Below the pieces are notes generated by a model. That model saw only the letters and a program-made list of their open reading frames with translations. It did no database searches and was not told where the DNA came from. Below, one piece after another: positions 1 to 8,859 of a stretch of 64,000 nt of DNA. Within the stretch, counting starts at the first letter, position 1. Every line of letters starts with the position of its first letter. The DNA is from Pseudomonadales bacterium (GTDB taxonomy: Bacteria > Pseudomonadota > Gammaproteobacteria > Pseudomonadales > Pseudohongiellaceae): positions 124,001 through 188,000 of the forward strand of contig WLWQ01000003.1 in the NCBI GenBank assembly GCA_012103535.1, in the 5' to 3' direction. A program made the position numbers and the translations under genes.

Positions 1-672
1 GGGCCCGATGCGGATACTTATGTGATCTACGGCAAAACGGATGGCACAGTAGGGTCTGGAGGAATAACCGCATTTATTGTCGAACGCGGCACCAGTGGTT
101 TTAGCCAAGCCCAGAAACTCGACAAATTGGGGATGCGAGGCTCGAACACCTGCGAGCTGGTTTTCACGGACTGCGAAGTACCGGTGGAGAACGTGCTGGG
201 TGGGGCAGGAAAAGGCGTTGGTGTACTCATGTCAGGTTTGGATTATGAAAGAACTATTCTCTCCGGAGGGCCGGTTGGCATCATGCAGGCCTGTCTGGAT
301 ACGGTGCTTCCTTATTTACATGAGCGCAAACAATTTGGTCAGCCCATCGGCGAGTTCCAATTGATGCAAGGCAAGATGGCAGATATGTATACATCTTTGA
401 ACGCATCTCGCTCTTATCTTTATACCGTGGCTTCCGCCTGTGATCGAGGTGAAACCAGCCGCAAGGATTGTGCGGCACTGATTCTGTTTACCTCTGAGCA
501 AGCTACCCAAATGGCACTACAAACTATCCAGGCCATGGGGGGAAATGGCTACATCAATGAATTCCCAGCTGGAAGGCTACTTCGAGATGCCAAGCTCTAT
601 GAAATCGGAGCGGGCACTTCAGAAATACGTCGCGTGCTGGTGGGCCGTGAACTATTTAGGGAATCAGCCTAA
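1..672 (+). CDS. ivd: isovaleryl-CoA dehydrogenase, C-terminal part
   Basis: The frame is open from base 1, so the 5' part lies outside the window; the first ATG/GTG inside is not the real start. The visible 223 residues match the middle and C-terminal domains of isovaleryl-CoA dehydrogenase, the FAD flavoprotein oxidising isovaleryl-CoA to 3-methylcrotonyl-CoA in leucine breakdown. Family signs are the opening [13 protein letters not shown], the helix-G segment LDYERTIL (its Glu is probably the catalytic base, as in the human enzyme), [13 protein letters not shown] and the C-terminal [11 protein letters not shown]. The last block has Gly where most acyl-CoA dehydrogenases carry the catalytic Glu, which is diagnostic of the isovaleryl branch. 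It lies 21 bases before mccB, whose substrate is its product, so the two are surely an operon. Confidence 0.93.
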   Translation, partial: GPDADTYVIYGKTDGTVGSGGITAFIVERGTSGFSQAQKLDKLGMRGSNTCELVFTDCEVPVENVLGGAGKGVGVLMSGLDYERTILSGGPVGIMQACLDTVLPYLHERKQFGQPIGEFQLMQGKMADMYTSLNASRSYLYTVASACDRGETSRKDCAALILFTSEQATQMALQTIQAMGGNGYINEFPAGRLLRDAKLYEIGAGTSEIRRVLVGRELFRESA

Positions 673-693
673 GCAAATATTCGGAGTTTTCCT

Positions 694-2298
694 ATGTCAG
701 TCATCGAAACCAAGATTAAACCTGAAATCGATTCTTTTGCAGCGAACAAGTCTGCAATGGAATTCCAGCTGAATGATTTAAGAAAAAAACTAGCGGCTAT
801 TGAATCAGGCGGACCAGATGCCTCGAAAGAGAAACACACAGCTCGGGGCAAACTGCTTCCTCGCGATCGCATTAAAACACTAATAGATGAAGGAACAGAA
901 TTTCTGGAGTTCTCACAACTCGCTGCCTTCAATGTCTATGGTGAAGATGTTCCGGCGGCAGGCATATTAACTGGCATCGGCAAAGTTAGCGGAATCGATT
1001 GCGTCATTATTGTTAATGATGCCACGGTAAAAGGCGGAACTTACTATCCGGTGAGTGTGAAAAAGCACTTACGCGCCCAGGACATCGCCGCACAAAACAA
1101 GCTTCCCTGCATTTATCTGGTTGACTCAGGCGGCGCTAATCTTCCGCGGCAAGATCAGGTGTTTCCCGATAAAGACCATTTCGGTCGTATCTTCTTCAAT
1201 CAGGCCAACATGTCGGCCCAGGGAATTCCACAAATTGCCGTCGTTATGGGTTCATGTACTGCTGGCGGTGCCTATGTGCCCGCCATGTCAGATGAATGTG
1301 TAATGGTACGCAACCAGGCCACGGTATTTCTTGCCGGTCCACCATTGGTTAAGGCTGCAACCGGCGAGGTAGTTGGCGCAGAAGAATTAGGTGGTGCCGA
1401 TGTGCACTGTCGCAAGTCAGGCGTATCTGATTACTACGCAGAAGATGATGCACACGCACTAGAGATAACCCGCAATATAGTCAGCCACTTAAATCGTCAA
1501 CAGTGCAACGAAGAAGCCAAAGAGATAGAAGCACCACGCTATGACATCGAAGAATTAAACGGCATAGTACCTGAGAATCCTTCGATATCTTATGATGCGA
1601 GAGAGATCATTGCCCGGATTGTTGATGGTTCACACTTCGATGAATTCAAAGCCCTTTATGGCAAAACATTGGTTTGTGGTTTTGCTCATATCGAGGGGCA
1701 CCCAATTGGAATCATTGCCAACAACGGCATCCTGTTCAGTGAATCTGCAGTAAAAGGTGCGCATTTCATCGAGCTCTGCTCGCAACGAAAAATTCCCTTG
1801 TTGTTTTTACAGAACATCGTTGGCTTTATGGTTGGCAAAGCTTTCGAAGAGGGAGGCATTGCGAAACATGGAGCAAAAATGGTGATGGCTGTGGCTTGCG
1901 CTAAAGTACCAAAGTTCACGGTGATCGTCGGCGGCTCATTCGGAGCCGGAAATTACGGAATGTGCGGTCGTGCTTATGATCCACGTTTCATGTTCATGTG
2001 GCCTAACGCCCGCATCTCAGTGATGGGTGGAGAACAGGCGGCTGGAGTTCTTGCAACTATCAAGCGTGATCAAATGGAAAAGAAGAACCGCCCCTGGAGT
2101 GAAGAACAAGAAGAAGAATTTCGCAAACCGATACTAGATACCTATCAAACGCAGGGACATCCTTACTATGCGTCAGCGCGCCTATGGGATGATGGTGTCA
2201 TCGAACCCACACAAACTCGAAAGGTGCTTGCCCGCTGCATGGAGGTTGCACGCAACGCACCGATCGAAGAAACAAAGTTTGGTGTGTTTAGAATGTAG
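694..2298 (+). CDS. mccB: methylcrotonyl-CoA carboxylase beta (carboxyltransferase) subunit
   Basis: This 534-residue protein is the carboxyltransferase subunit that moves CO2 from carboxybiotin to 3-methylcrotonyl-CoA in leucine degradation. It has the two crotonase-like halves of the family: an N-terminal half with [19 protein letters not shown] and [16 protein letters not shown], and a C-terminal half with [29 protein letters not shown] and [11 protein letters not shown]. The length is normal for the family. It follows ivd by 21 bases. The usual next genes of the liu cluster, an enoyl-CoA hydratase (liuC) and the biotin-carrying alpha subunit, do not follow; a convergent leucine dehydrogenase begins 11 bases after the stop. 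The partner subunit must be encoded elsewhere. Confidence 0.96.
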   Translation: MSVIETKIKPEIDSFAANKSAMEFQLNDLRKKLAAIESGGPDASKEKHTARGKLLPRDRIKTLIDEGTEFLEFSQLAAFNVYGEDVPAAGILTGIGKVSGIDCVIIVNDATVKGGTYYPVSVKKHLRAQDIAAQNKLPCIYLVDSGGANLPRQDQVFPDKDHFGRIFFNQANMSAQGIPQIAVVMGSCTAGGAYVPAMSDECVMVRNQATVFLAGPPLVKAATGEVVGAEELGGADVHCRKSGVSDYYAEDDAHALEITRNIVSHLNRQQCNEEAKEIEAPRYDIEELNGIVPENPSISYDAREIIARIVDGSHFDEFKALYGKTLVCGFAHIEGHPIGIIANNGILFSESAVKGAHFIELCSQRKIPLLFLQNIVGFMVGKAFEEGGIAKHGAKMVMAVACAKVPKFTVIVGGSFGAGNYGMCGRAYDPRFMFMWPNARISVMGGEQAAGVLATIKRDQMEKKNRPWSEEQEEEFRKPILDTYQTQGHPYYASARLWDDGVIEPTQTRKVLARCMEVARNAPIEETKFGVFRM

Positions 2299-2307
2299 TT
2301 GAACCTG

Positions 2308-2332
2308 CATCACGCAGCAACGTGATGAACTT
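2308..2332 (+). terminator. possible terminator of the ivd-mccB transcript
   Basis: Perfect 7-base inverted repeat CATCACG (2308-2314) / CGTGATG (2321-2327) with a six-base loop, followed by AACTTTTCC. It starts 10 bases after the mccB stop and lies inside the 3' end of the convergent leucine dehydrogenase gene. The T-run is short, so termination may be weak. Confidence 0.4.
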
Positions 2333-3401
2333 TTCCCGATTGAAATTTCTCTCGTGCTAATTCATCAGCAACAATATTGGTTGCTCGATTAGATCGATTG
2401 CTTTCCTCGAAAATAGCACTTAGGTTTTCTCGAATAATTTCAAGCTTTCTTTTTATCTCGGCAGAATCTCTTATTCCCTGTTGCTGATGATAGATATCCA
2501 TAATGCCGCCGCAGTTAATAACGTAATCAGGCGCGTAAAGAATTCCCTTTTCCATTAACAATGCTCCCAACTCATCCGACTGCAATTGATTGTTGGCTGC
2601 ACCTGCTACTATATTGGCCTGTAGGGAAGCAATAGTTTCGCTATTAATCGCTCCACCTAATGCACAGGGTGCTAATACATCTACCTCTGTGGAAAGAATT
2701 TTTTCGGTCGAGCAGCAGGCTACCTTAAATTGTCTTACAACTTCTGCCACACGAGCAGCGTTAGCATCGGCGACGATTACTTTCGCTTTTGCTTCTTTTA
2801 GTAAGCGCACGAGATTAATGCCCACATTGCCGACACCCTGCACCGCAACCTTCATTCCTTTTAAGGATTTTCCGTGCTGGTGTTTTACCGCTTCTTCGAT
2901 ACCGTAAAACACACCAAGCGCAGTAACGGGAGAAGGATCTCCGCCATTCTTTTCCTTGGCAGAGTAACCAGACACATATCTGGTGCGTTTCGCCATCAGC
3001 TTAATGTCTTCTACGGTAGTTCCTGAATCTTCTGCGGCTATGTATTTACCTTGCAGGGATTCAATGAAGTCGCCCATAGCAGTCAACAGACGAGGACTCT
3101 TGTCCGTCGCTGGATCGGCTATGATGACTGACTTGCCGCCCCCATAGGGCAAACCAGCCATGGCCGATTTGTAGGTCATGCCACGAGAGAGTCTTAGCAC
3201 ATCTGCAATCGCAGCATGAGTCGACCCATAAGGATAGATGCGACAACCTCCAGCGGCGGGACCGAGGTTGGTGTTGTGGATGGCAATAATTGCCTGTAAA
3301 CAATCGTCGTTATGGACAGCAACATTTTCGTGTTGATCAAAATCCGGGTGAGAAGAAATCCCGGCACTCACTTCAAAATCAACTTTGCTACAACTATTCA
3401 C
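2310..3401 (-). CDS. leucine dehydrogenase (Glu/Leu/Phe/Val dehydrogenase family)
   Basis: This 363-residue protein belongs to the amino-acid dehydrogenases that reversibly deaminate branched-chain amino acids to 2-oxo acids with NAD+. It shows the substrate segment LGPAAGGCRIYPY, the Lys-containing active-site stretch PYGGGKSVI, and a Rossmann domain with the glycine motif GVGNVG near residue 190. The GTG start at 3401 is preceded by GGAG at seven bases, which supports it. It lies 47 bases downstream of the indolepyruvate oxidoreductase gene on the same strand, so 2-oxo acids made here could feed that enzyme. Leucine or valine is the likely substrate; phenylalanine cannot be excluded from sequence alone. 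Confidence 0.88.
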   Translation of the reverse strand: MNSCSKVDFEVSAGISSHPDFDQHENVAVHNDDCLQAIIAIHNTNLGPAAGGCRIYPYGSTHAAIADVLRLSRGMTYKSAMAGLPYGGGKSVIIADPATDKSPRLLTAMGDFIESLQGKYIAAEDSGTTVEDIKLMAKRTRYVSGYSAKEKNGGDPSPVTALGVFYGIEEAVKHQHGKSLKGMKVAVQGVGNVGINLVRLLKEAKAKVIVADANAARVAEVVRQFKVACCSTEKILSTEVDVLAPCALGGAINSETIASLQANIVAGAANNQLQSDELGALLMEKGILYAPDYVINCGGIMDIYHQQQGIRDSAEIKRKLEIIRENLSAIFEESNRSNRATNIVADELAREKFQSGKVHHVAA

Positions 3402-3448
3402 GATACTGCTCCGATTCTACTTTGAATTACTACTACACTTTTGTTGGC

Positions 3449-6400
3449 TTAGGCTGCTTGCTCAACTACCGACACTATAGAGACGGTTTCGCCACGTAAC
3501 TTCTTAAGCAAATGTTCTTGTCGCACTAGTGCCTGTTTCAGATTCTTTGCTTTCACGTGACCAAATCCTCTGACTTGCTGTGGCAAGCAAGCAAGCTCTA
3601 CCGCAACATCATAATTGTCTTCCTTTAGCTCATCGAAAATCTGAAAGACCAATGATTTGAACTCATGAATCGCCTGCCGCTCCTCTTTACGCTCGCTACT
3701 ATAACCAACCAGGTCGAACATGCTGCCTCTTAAAAATCGCATCTTAGCCAGCAGTTTAAAGAGAGTCAGAGTTAATCCTGGAAACTTCAACTTGCGTGGA
3801 TTACCCCGTTTGTCTTTGGGAGAGAATATTGGTGGGGCCAAGTAAAAATTTAGTTTAAAGTCGCTTTCATATTTTTCAGCCAAGCTTTTAGCAAAGCTAC
3901 CATCGGTGAAAAGTCGTGCGACTTCATACTCATCTTTATAAGCCATGAGCTTGTAGAGTGATCTGGCGACTGCTTTCGTTAACTCCAAATCTTTACTGAA
4001 TTTCTTGTTCGATTCGAATTCTTTTAATTTGGAGATGAATTCTCCGAATTCATTAGCGTAAGATTCAGATTGATAGTCAACTAAACGTTGATGGCGATCC
4101 GCGACTAACTCTTCGAGATTGTTCAAAGGCTTGAAATTCGGTTTTAAACCCGCGGCTTGTTTAACCGCTTCTAAATCTATCGCTGCGTGGCGACCCCATT
4201 CGTAAGCATCCAAATTGAACTCAACAGCAACTCCATTAAGCTCGATTGCTCCTTTTAGTGCTTCGATTGAAACCGGTAACAATCCTTTTTGTTGGGCAAA
4301 GCCAAGTAAGAACATATTACTCGCAATACTGTCACCCAGAAGTTGCGTCGCTAATTGGGTTGCCGCAATGAATTCCGTTTTTTCCGAAATAGCTTCGGTT
4401 CTAATGAGCTGCTTCATTGCATCGCTGGGCATTTCAGCATCAGGATTAACAATCACATCTCCACTGGCGGCGGAGAAATCGTTGACGATAGCATGGGAGC
4501 GATATTTATTTAGCTTGGCGATAGCTTCATCGCCGGCGGCAACGATTAGATCGCAGCCTAAAAGTAGATCAGCATCGCCTGCGGCAATTCGCACGGCTTT
4601 AATCGATTCCTGTTTCTTGCCAATACGGACATGGCTGACCACAGCGCCAAACTTCTGCGCCAGACCGGTCTGATTCATGGTTGCGCAGCCCTTACCTTCC
4701 AGGTGTGCAGCCATTGCCAGGACAGAAGCGATTGTTAAAACGCCGGTACCACCAACGCCAGTTACCACAACGTTCCAGGGCTGCTCGTCGATATCGGCAA
4801 GTTGGGGAGTTGGAAGTTTGCCAAGTCCGGCGGCTTCAAGGTCGACTTTCGATTTACTCAACTCCGTTCCTGAGACTGTGACAAAGCTAGGACAGAAACC
4901 ACGCAGGCAACTGTAATCTTTATTACATGCACTTTGATCGATTTGACGTTTGCGGCCTAACTCGGTGTCCAGCGGAATCACCGACAAACAATTGGATTCC
5001 TCACTGCAATCGCCACAGCCTTCACAAACTTCCGGATTGATATACACCCGTTCTTTTGGTTCTTCTAACGTGCCTTTTTTACGACGTCGTCTTTTTTCCG
5101 CAGCACAGATTTGTTCAAAGATAAGAACGGTAGTGCCAGCAGTGTCCCGTAGCTCTTCTTCGATTTCGATTAAGTCGTCTCTATGACTTAATGAATAGCC
5201 ATCAAATTTTGTAATCCATTTATGTTGAGTTGGATTGTCTGATACCAGCGCAATGCGCTTGACACCTTCACCACGTAATTGCTGAATCATTTGCTCGACG
5301 GTCAGTGGACCATCAACTGGTTGCCCACCAGTCATAGCCACTGCATCGTTGAATAAAATTTTGTAAGTGATATTTATTTCAGCGGCAACGGCCTGACGAA
5401 TGGCAAGAATGCCGGAATGGAAATAGGTGCCATCACCCAAATTTTGAAAGACATGCTGGGTTTCTGTAAAGGGAGCCTGGCCGACCCAGGTCGCACCTTC
5501 TCCACCCATTTGCGTCACGGTTTCAACTTTTCGATCGCCGGTTTCCCAAATTCCCATAAAGTGACAGCCGATGCCACCCAGTGCCCGGCTTCCCTCTGGA
5601 ATACGAGTAGATTGACTATGGGGACATCCGGAACAATAGTGAGGTGTACGCTGTGGAATATTGCGCTGCTCTGAAAAAATTTGTTCCTTATGTGCGTAGA
5701 GACGCAAGCGTTGCTCGATAGTGTGATCGTGGTAGTAGCGAGCGATGCGTGCCGCGATAACGCGAGCAACCATTGCTGGTGTTAGTTCAGAAAGATTAGG
5801 CAGAAGGTCATTACCTTCTTCATCAAATTCGCCGATGACTCGAGGGCGCTTGTCCACTGGCCAGTTATAAAGTTGGCCGGTTAGCTGATCTTCGATAATG
5901 GAACGTTTTTCTTCAACAACTAATATTTCTTCCAGGCCTTGCGCGAATTCATGTGTCGTCACTGGTTCCAGTGGCCAACTCATACCGACTTTAAATACGC
6001 GCAAACCTATTTCACCAGCTTTGTTTTCATTGATACCTAAATCTTCCAATGCCTGGAGTACATCGAGATAGGCCTTACCGGTGGTAATGATTCCCAAGCG
6101 TGGGCGGTCACTATCGATGACGACTTTATTGAGACCATTGATTCGGGCGAACTCACGTGCCGCGTAAATCTTATACTTGTTCAGTCGTCGTTCCTGATCT
6201 AAAGCAGAGTCCGGCCAGCGGGCATGGACACCATCTGCAGGTAATTCGAAATTTTCCGGAATTAAAATGTTGACTCGATTAGGATCGATTTCAGCGGAGA
6301 TCGCTGAATCCATGTTTTCGGTAATGGCTTTTAATCCAACCCAGGCACCGCAATAACGAGAGAGCTCCCAACCGTAAATACCTAAATCTAAAACTTCTTG

Positions 6401-6961
6401 TACATTGGAAGGATTAAGAACTGGAATTGATGCACCAATAAACATGTGTTCCGACTGGTGGGGAAGACTGGAAGATTTCGCCGCGTGATCATCTCCGGCA
6501 ACAGCCAGGACACCACCGTATTTAGAAGTACCAACACAATTTGCATGGCGGATGACATCCATACTTCGATCAACTCCTGGTCCCTTGCCATACCACATTC
6601 CAAATACTCCATCGTATTTGGCACCTTCAAATAAATTGACCTGTTGCGAACCCCACACTGCCGTGGCAGCAAGATCTTCATTCACTCCGGGTTGGAATGT
6701 AATGTTGTGCTTATCTAAAAATTTCTGTGCGCGCCATAAAGACTGATCCAATCCGCCTAAGGGTGAACCACGATAGCCAGAAATAAATCCAGCGGTGTTC
6801 AACCCGCGTTCCGAATCACGTTGATGCTGAAGAATGGGAAGACGAACTAGTGCTTCGATACCGGTCATGTAGGCCCGAGTGGTATCGAGGGCGTACTTAT
6901 CGTCCAGGGAAACGCCTTTTAGTGCTGCCTTAAGCGGAGATTGAGCTGAAGTCATGAGCAT
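3449..6961 (-). CDS. fused indolepyruvate:ferredoxin oxidoreductase
   Basis: A 1170-residue single-chain 2-oxoacid:ferredoxin oxidoreductase. Such enzymes decarboxylate aryl- or branched-chain 2-oxo acids to acyl-CoA with thiamine diphosphate and Fe-S clusters. The N-terminal pyrimidine-binding region (about 20-400) has GYRGSPLGGLDQ; a central TPP domain follows with CSGCPHSQST, GIGCHFMG and MGGEGATWVG; a cluster segment with CEGCGDCSEESNC lies near residue 640; the gamma (IorB-like) domain starts near 725 with VVTGVGGTGVLT; the last 250 residues form the extra C-terminal domain of this fused type (DUF6537). A second Met two codons in could be the start. It is divergent from an Lrp regulator and upstream of leucine dehydrogenase, which fits 2-oxo acid disposal. 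Confidence 0.92.
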   Translation of the reverse strand: MLMTSAQSPLKAALKGVSLDDKYALDTTRAYMTGIEALVRLPILQHQRDSERGLNTAGFISGYRGSPLGGLDQSLWRAQKFLDKHNITFQPGVNEDLAATAVWGSQQVNLFEGAKYDGVFGMWYGKGPGVDRSMDVIRHANCVGTSKYGGVLAVAGDDHAAKSSSLPHQSEHMFIGASIPVLNPSNVQEVLDLGIYGWELSRYCGAWVGLKAITENMDSAISAEIDPNRVNILIPENFELPADGVHARWPDSALDQERRLNKYKIYAAREFARINGLNKVVIDSDRPRLGIITTGKAYLDVLQALEDLGINENKAGEIGLRVFKVGMSWPLEPVTTHEFAQGLEEILVVEEKRSIIEDQLTGQLYNWPVDKRPRVIGEFDEEGNDLLPNLSELTPAMVARVIAARIARYYHDHTIEQRLRLYAHKEQIFSEQRNIPQRTPHYCSGCPHSQSTRIPEGSRALGGIGCHFMGIWETGDRKVETVTQMGGEGATWVGQAPFTETQHVFQNLGDGTYFHSGILAIRQAVAAEINITYKILFNDAVAMTGGQPVDGPLTVEQMIQQLRGEGVKRIALVSDNPTQHKWITKFDGYSLSHRDDLIEIEEELRDTAGTTVLIFEQICAAEKRRRRKKGTLEEPKERVYINPEVCEGCGDCSEESNCLSVIPLDTELGRKRQIDQSACNKDYSCLRGFCPSFVTVSGTELSKSKVDLEAAGLGKLPTPQLADIDEQPWNVVVTGVGGTGVLTIASVLAMAAHLEGKGCATMNQTGLAQKFGAVVSHVRIGKKQESIKAVRIAAGDADLLLGCDLIVAAGDEAIAKLNKYRSHAIVNDFSAASGDVIVNPDAEMPSDAMKQLIRTEAISEKTEFIAATQLATQLLGDSIASNMFLLGFAQQKGLLPVSIEALKGAIELNGVAVEFNLDAYEWGRHAAIDLEAVKQAAGLKPNFKPLNNLEELVADRHQRLVDYQSESYANEFGEFISKLKEFESNKKFSKDLELTKAVARSLYKLMAYKDEYEVARLFTDGSFAKSLAEKYESDFKLNFYLAPPIFSPKDKRGNPRKLKFPGLTLTLFKLLAKMRFLRGSMFDLVGYSSERKEERQAIHEFKSLVFQIFDELKEDNYDVAVELACLPQQVRGFGHVKAKNLKQALVRQEHLLKKLRGETVSIVSVVEQAA

Positions 6962-7046
6962 TACTCTTTTGCGCGCATTTGAATAATCTTATGCTTAGTT
7001 AGGCGGCTTTTTTATGCTTTATTAGCCCCATATTCGTAATTTCAGG

Positions 7047-7052
7047 TATAAT
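7047..7052 (+). promoter_or_regulatory. -10 box for the lrp-like gene in an AT-rich divergent region
   Basis: A perfect TATAAT lies 55 bases before the ATG of the Lrp-family gene. I see no good -35 hexamer at 16-18 bases upstream. The downstream stretch 7052-7090 is strongly AT-rich with short dyads, as expected for binding by an Lrp-type protein that also controls the divergent oxidoreductase gene. Confidence 0.4.
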
Positions 7053-7107
7053 TTATTCAATTTATTGCAATTATCTGCATTATTAATCGACAAACTGGGG
7101 GTTAGCT

Positions 7108-7584
7108 ATGGCGGGAAATTTCTCCTCAACGGATCTGCAAATCCTGGATGCTGTACAGCGTGATGGCAGCCTCACAACCCAGGAAATTGCTGATCAGATA
7201 AACATCTCTCAATCACCTTGCTGGCGCAGAATAAATAAGCTGGAAGAGCAAGGCGTCATTAAAAGAAAGGTCGCCATTTTGGATCGCGAAAAGCTGGGGA
7301 TGGACGTGGTGGTTTTTGCCACAATTAACCTAACGACCCAGGGGCGAACTAATCTGGATGAATTCGAAAGAGAAGTTGAGATACTTCCAGAAGTGGTGGA
7401 GGCCTATACCATGGCCGGAACCTGGGATTACATGTTGAAGGTAATCGTTAAAGACATTCGTCACTACGAAATTTTTATTCGGGAAAAACTAACCAAGCTT
7501 GCCCACGTGGGCGAAGTGCATTCCCATATCGCAGTAACAGAAATTAAGAATGCGACAGAACTGCCATTGCAATCCCAGGTTTAA
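7108..7584 (+). CDS. Lrp/AsnC family transcriptional regulator
   Basis: 158 residues with the canonical two-domain layout: an N-terminal winged helix-turn-helix (residues 5-60, containing DLQILDAVQRDG and INISQSPCWRRINKLEEQGVI) and a C-terminal ligand-binding RAM domain (about 70-150). SSPCWRR-type recognition helices are typical of the Lrp family. A GGGGG Shine-Dalgarno precedes the ATG. It is transcribed away from the indolepyruvate oxidoreductase and leucine dehydrogenase genes, so it probably senses an amino acid and controls these catabolic genes. That role is inferred from position. Confidence 0.93.
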   Translation: MAGNFSSTDLQILDAVQRDGSLTTQEIADQINISQSPCWRRINKLEEQGVIKRKVAILDREKLGMDVVVFATINLTTQGRTNLDEFEREVEILPEVVEAYTMAGTWDYMLKVIVKDIRHYEIFIREKLTKLAHVGEVHSHIAVTEIKNATELPLQSQV

Positions 7585-7666
7585 AACCGTCTCTGCACTA
7601 TGCAGCGGATATTCCTCGAGGTCTCTCCCAATTGATTTACGCCTCTGGGCTATTCAAAAAAAAGGC

Positions 7667-7702
7667 TTGCCCATTCTTAATATTTCCACTATATTGGAAA
7701 TA
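7667..7702 (+). promoter_or_regulatory. arsR promoter with overlapping operator; apparently leaderless
   Basis: A -35-like TTGCCC (7667-7672), a 17-base spacer and a -10-like TATATT (7690-7695) place the transcription start at about 7702, the A of the arsR ATG. A perfect inverted repeat TATTTCC (7681-7687) / GGAAATA (7696-7702) with an eight-base centre spans the -10 box and ends on the start codon. No Shine-Dalgarno precedes the ATG. It fits an ArsR operator on a leaderless promoter. Confidence 0.6.
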
Positions 7703-8007
7703 TGGAAATATATGAGGCCACCGAAGCGCTGGCAGCGTTAGCCCATGAAACTCGGCTGGAGATCTTTCGCTATTTGGTGCGACAGGGTCCTCCCGGTCAG
7801 ACCGTAGGGGTTATCGGTGAAGAATTTGAACTTCCAGGCGCCACACTTTCCTTCCACCTGAAAAATTTAAAACAGGCTGGTTTGGTTTCGGTGACTCGAG
7901 AAGGTCGCTCCCTCATTTATTCCGCGGACTTTTCTTGTATGAATGACTTGATGTCATTCCTGATTAAGGACTGTTGCATGGGACAACTGGATTCCAGTAA
8001 CTGTTGA
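7702..8007 (+). CDS. arsR: ArsR-family arsenic-responsive repressor
   Basis: A 101-residue ArsR/SmtB winged-helix repressor. The helix-turn-helix covers about residues 35-65 (LPGATLSFHLKNLKQAGLV), followed by the beta wing (TREGRSLIYS). Metalloid-binding cysteines are at the C-terminus: Cys91-Cys92 and Cys101, an arrangement like the C-terminal triad of Acidithiobacillus-type ArsR, plus Cys79. Free repressor should block transcription and release DNA when trivalent arsenic binds. It is followed after 10 bases by arsI, so it most likely regulates its own two-gene operon. Confidence 0.9.
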   Translation: MEIYEATEALAALAHETRLEIFRYLVRQGPPGQTVGVIGEEFELPGATLSFHLKNLKQAGLVSVTREGRSLIYSADFSCMNDLMSFLIKDCCMGQLDSSNC

Positions 8008-8017
8008 GGAGTTAAAA

Positions 8018-8413
8018 ATGAAACGATTACATGTTCACGTTACGGTAGAAGATATCGAAAAAGGAATTAGTTTTTACAACACCTTGTTCGCGCAGGATGC
8101 GAATGTAGTAAAAGATGATTACGCGAAATGGATGTTAGATGATCCAGCAGTAAACTTCGCAATCTCTGAAAAATGCGGCAAGGTCGGACTAAACCATCTT
8201 GGGTTCCAAGTAGATAGCGACGAGGAGCTAAAAGAAATTGAAGAGCGACTACTGGATGCCGAGTTGTCTGGTCATAAAGAGGAAAACAGAGACTGTTGTT
8301 ACGCCAAAGCTAACAAATATTGGACTATGGATCCGGCCAAAATTCCTTGGGAAAATTTTCACACGCTCGATTCGATTCCAACATTTGGAGATCGAGACGA
8401 ACCAGCACTCTAA
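8018..8413 (+). CDS. arsI: ArsI-type C-As lyase (organoarsenical dioxygenase, VOC fold)
   Basis: 131 residues, the usual length of the ArsI/CadI glyoxalase-like family. ArsI is an Fe(II)-dependent dioxygenase that cleaves the carbon-arsenic bond of trivalent organoarsenicals such as methylarsenite. Visible features are the N-terminal metal-ligand His (KRLHVHV), a second His in GLNHLGFQ (His60), Glu112 in WENFH, and the vicinal pair Cys93-Cys94 in RDCCYAK, which binds the arsenical substrate. A clear GAGGAG-like Shine-Dalgarno precedes the ATG. Linkage to arsR with C-terminal cysteines supports the arsenic role over the older CadI (cadmium) label. No arsenite exporter accompanies it. Confidence 0.87.
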   Translation: MKRLHVHVTVEDIEKGISFYNTLFAQDANVVKDDYAKWMLDDPAVNFAISEKCGKVGLNHLGFQVDSDEELKEIEERLLDAELSGHKEENRDCCYAKANKYWTMDPAKIPWENFHTLDSIPTFGDRDEPAL

Positions 8414-8427
8414 GAGTGCTTGGTTTT
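8404..8427 (+). terminator. intrinsic terminator of arsR-arsI, embedding the stop codon
   Basis: AGCACTC (8404-8410) pairs with GAGTGCT (8414-8420); the three-base loop is the arsI TAA stop itself, and a TTGGTTTT tail follows. Confidence 0.75.
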
Positions 8428-8468
8428 ACGTTTGCTACTTTAGAACCCTAAACAAGAGAAATGTTCGA

Positions 8469-8768
8469 CTAGTCGATACCTACGCCGACACCACGGAAGG
8501 CAGAAGGACCACCATAGTTTAGAACACCAAGCGTATGGGAATTATCGTTTACCTGGTTGACAATTTCTTGCAGGGTAAGGCAATGTTTTTTGCGGATGAA
8601 TGAGCCGGTGCGCACATCATCAAAGCAGTACACATTGTCGCCCAACTCTACTGTAGAGTTATAAGCGATTAACTCTTCTTCAGTCATCTGACGAAATGAC
8701 GTTCTATCCGTCGCCTGGCAAGATACCAAGACAAATATTGTGCAAAGTAAAAACGTAAGCTTTTTCAT
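8469..8768 (-). CDS. small putative lipoprotein, unknown function
   Basis: I do not recognise this 99-residue protein. I place the start at the MKKLTF methionine, not the upstream ATG at 8798, because a signal sequence begins there and GGAG precedes it. The N-terminus is a lipoprotein signal: basic start, hydrophobic run, then LVSC as lipobox with the acylated Cys at about residue 17. The mature part is about 83 residues and contains two further cysteines (YCFDD and KKHCLTL), which could pair. The tail is glycine-rich. It stands alone between the ars unit and a GST gene and is probably anchored in an envelope membrane. Confidence 0.7.
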   Translation of the reverse strand: MKKLTFLLCTIFVLVSCQATDRTSFRQMTEEELIAYNSTVELGDNVYCFDDVRTGSFIRKKHCLTLQEIVNQVNDNSHTLGVLNYGGPSAFRGVGVGID

Positions 8769-8859
8769 AGTATTACTCCGAGAGCGCGAATCCTGCACTC
8801 AATAGAGGTATATACGTTAATTTTAGCAAAATAGTTGAATGCCCGTAATAAAAGTTGGC

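Noticed and set aside
2308..2332. Regulatory role for the hairpin in the leucine dehydrogenase gene
   Set aside because: It lies at the 3' end of a convergent pair, where a terminator is the simpler explanation.
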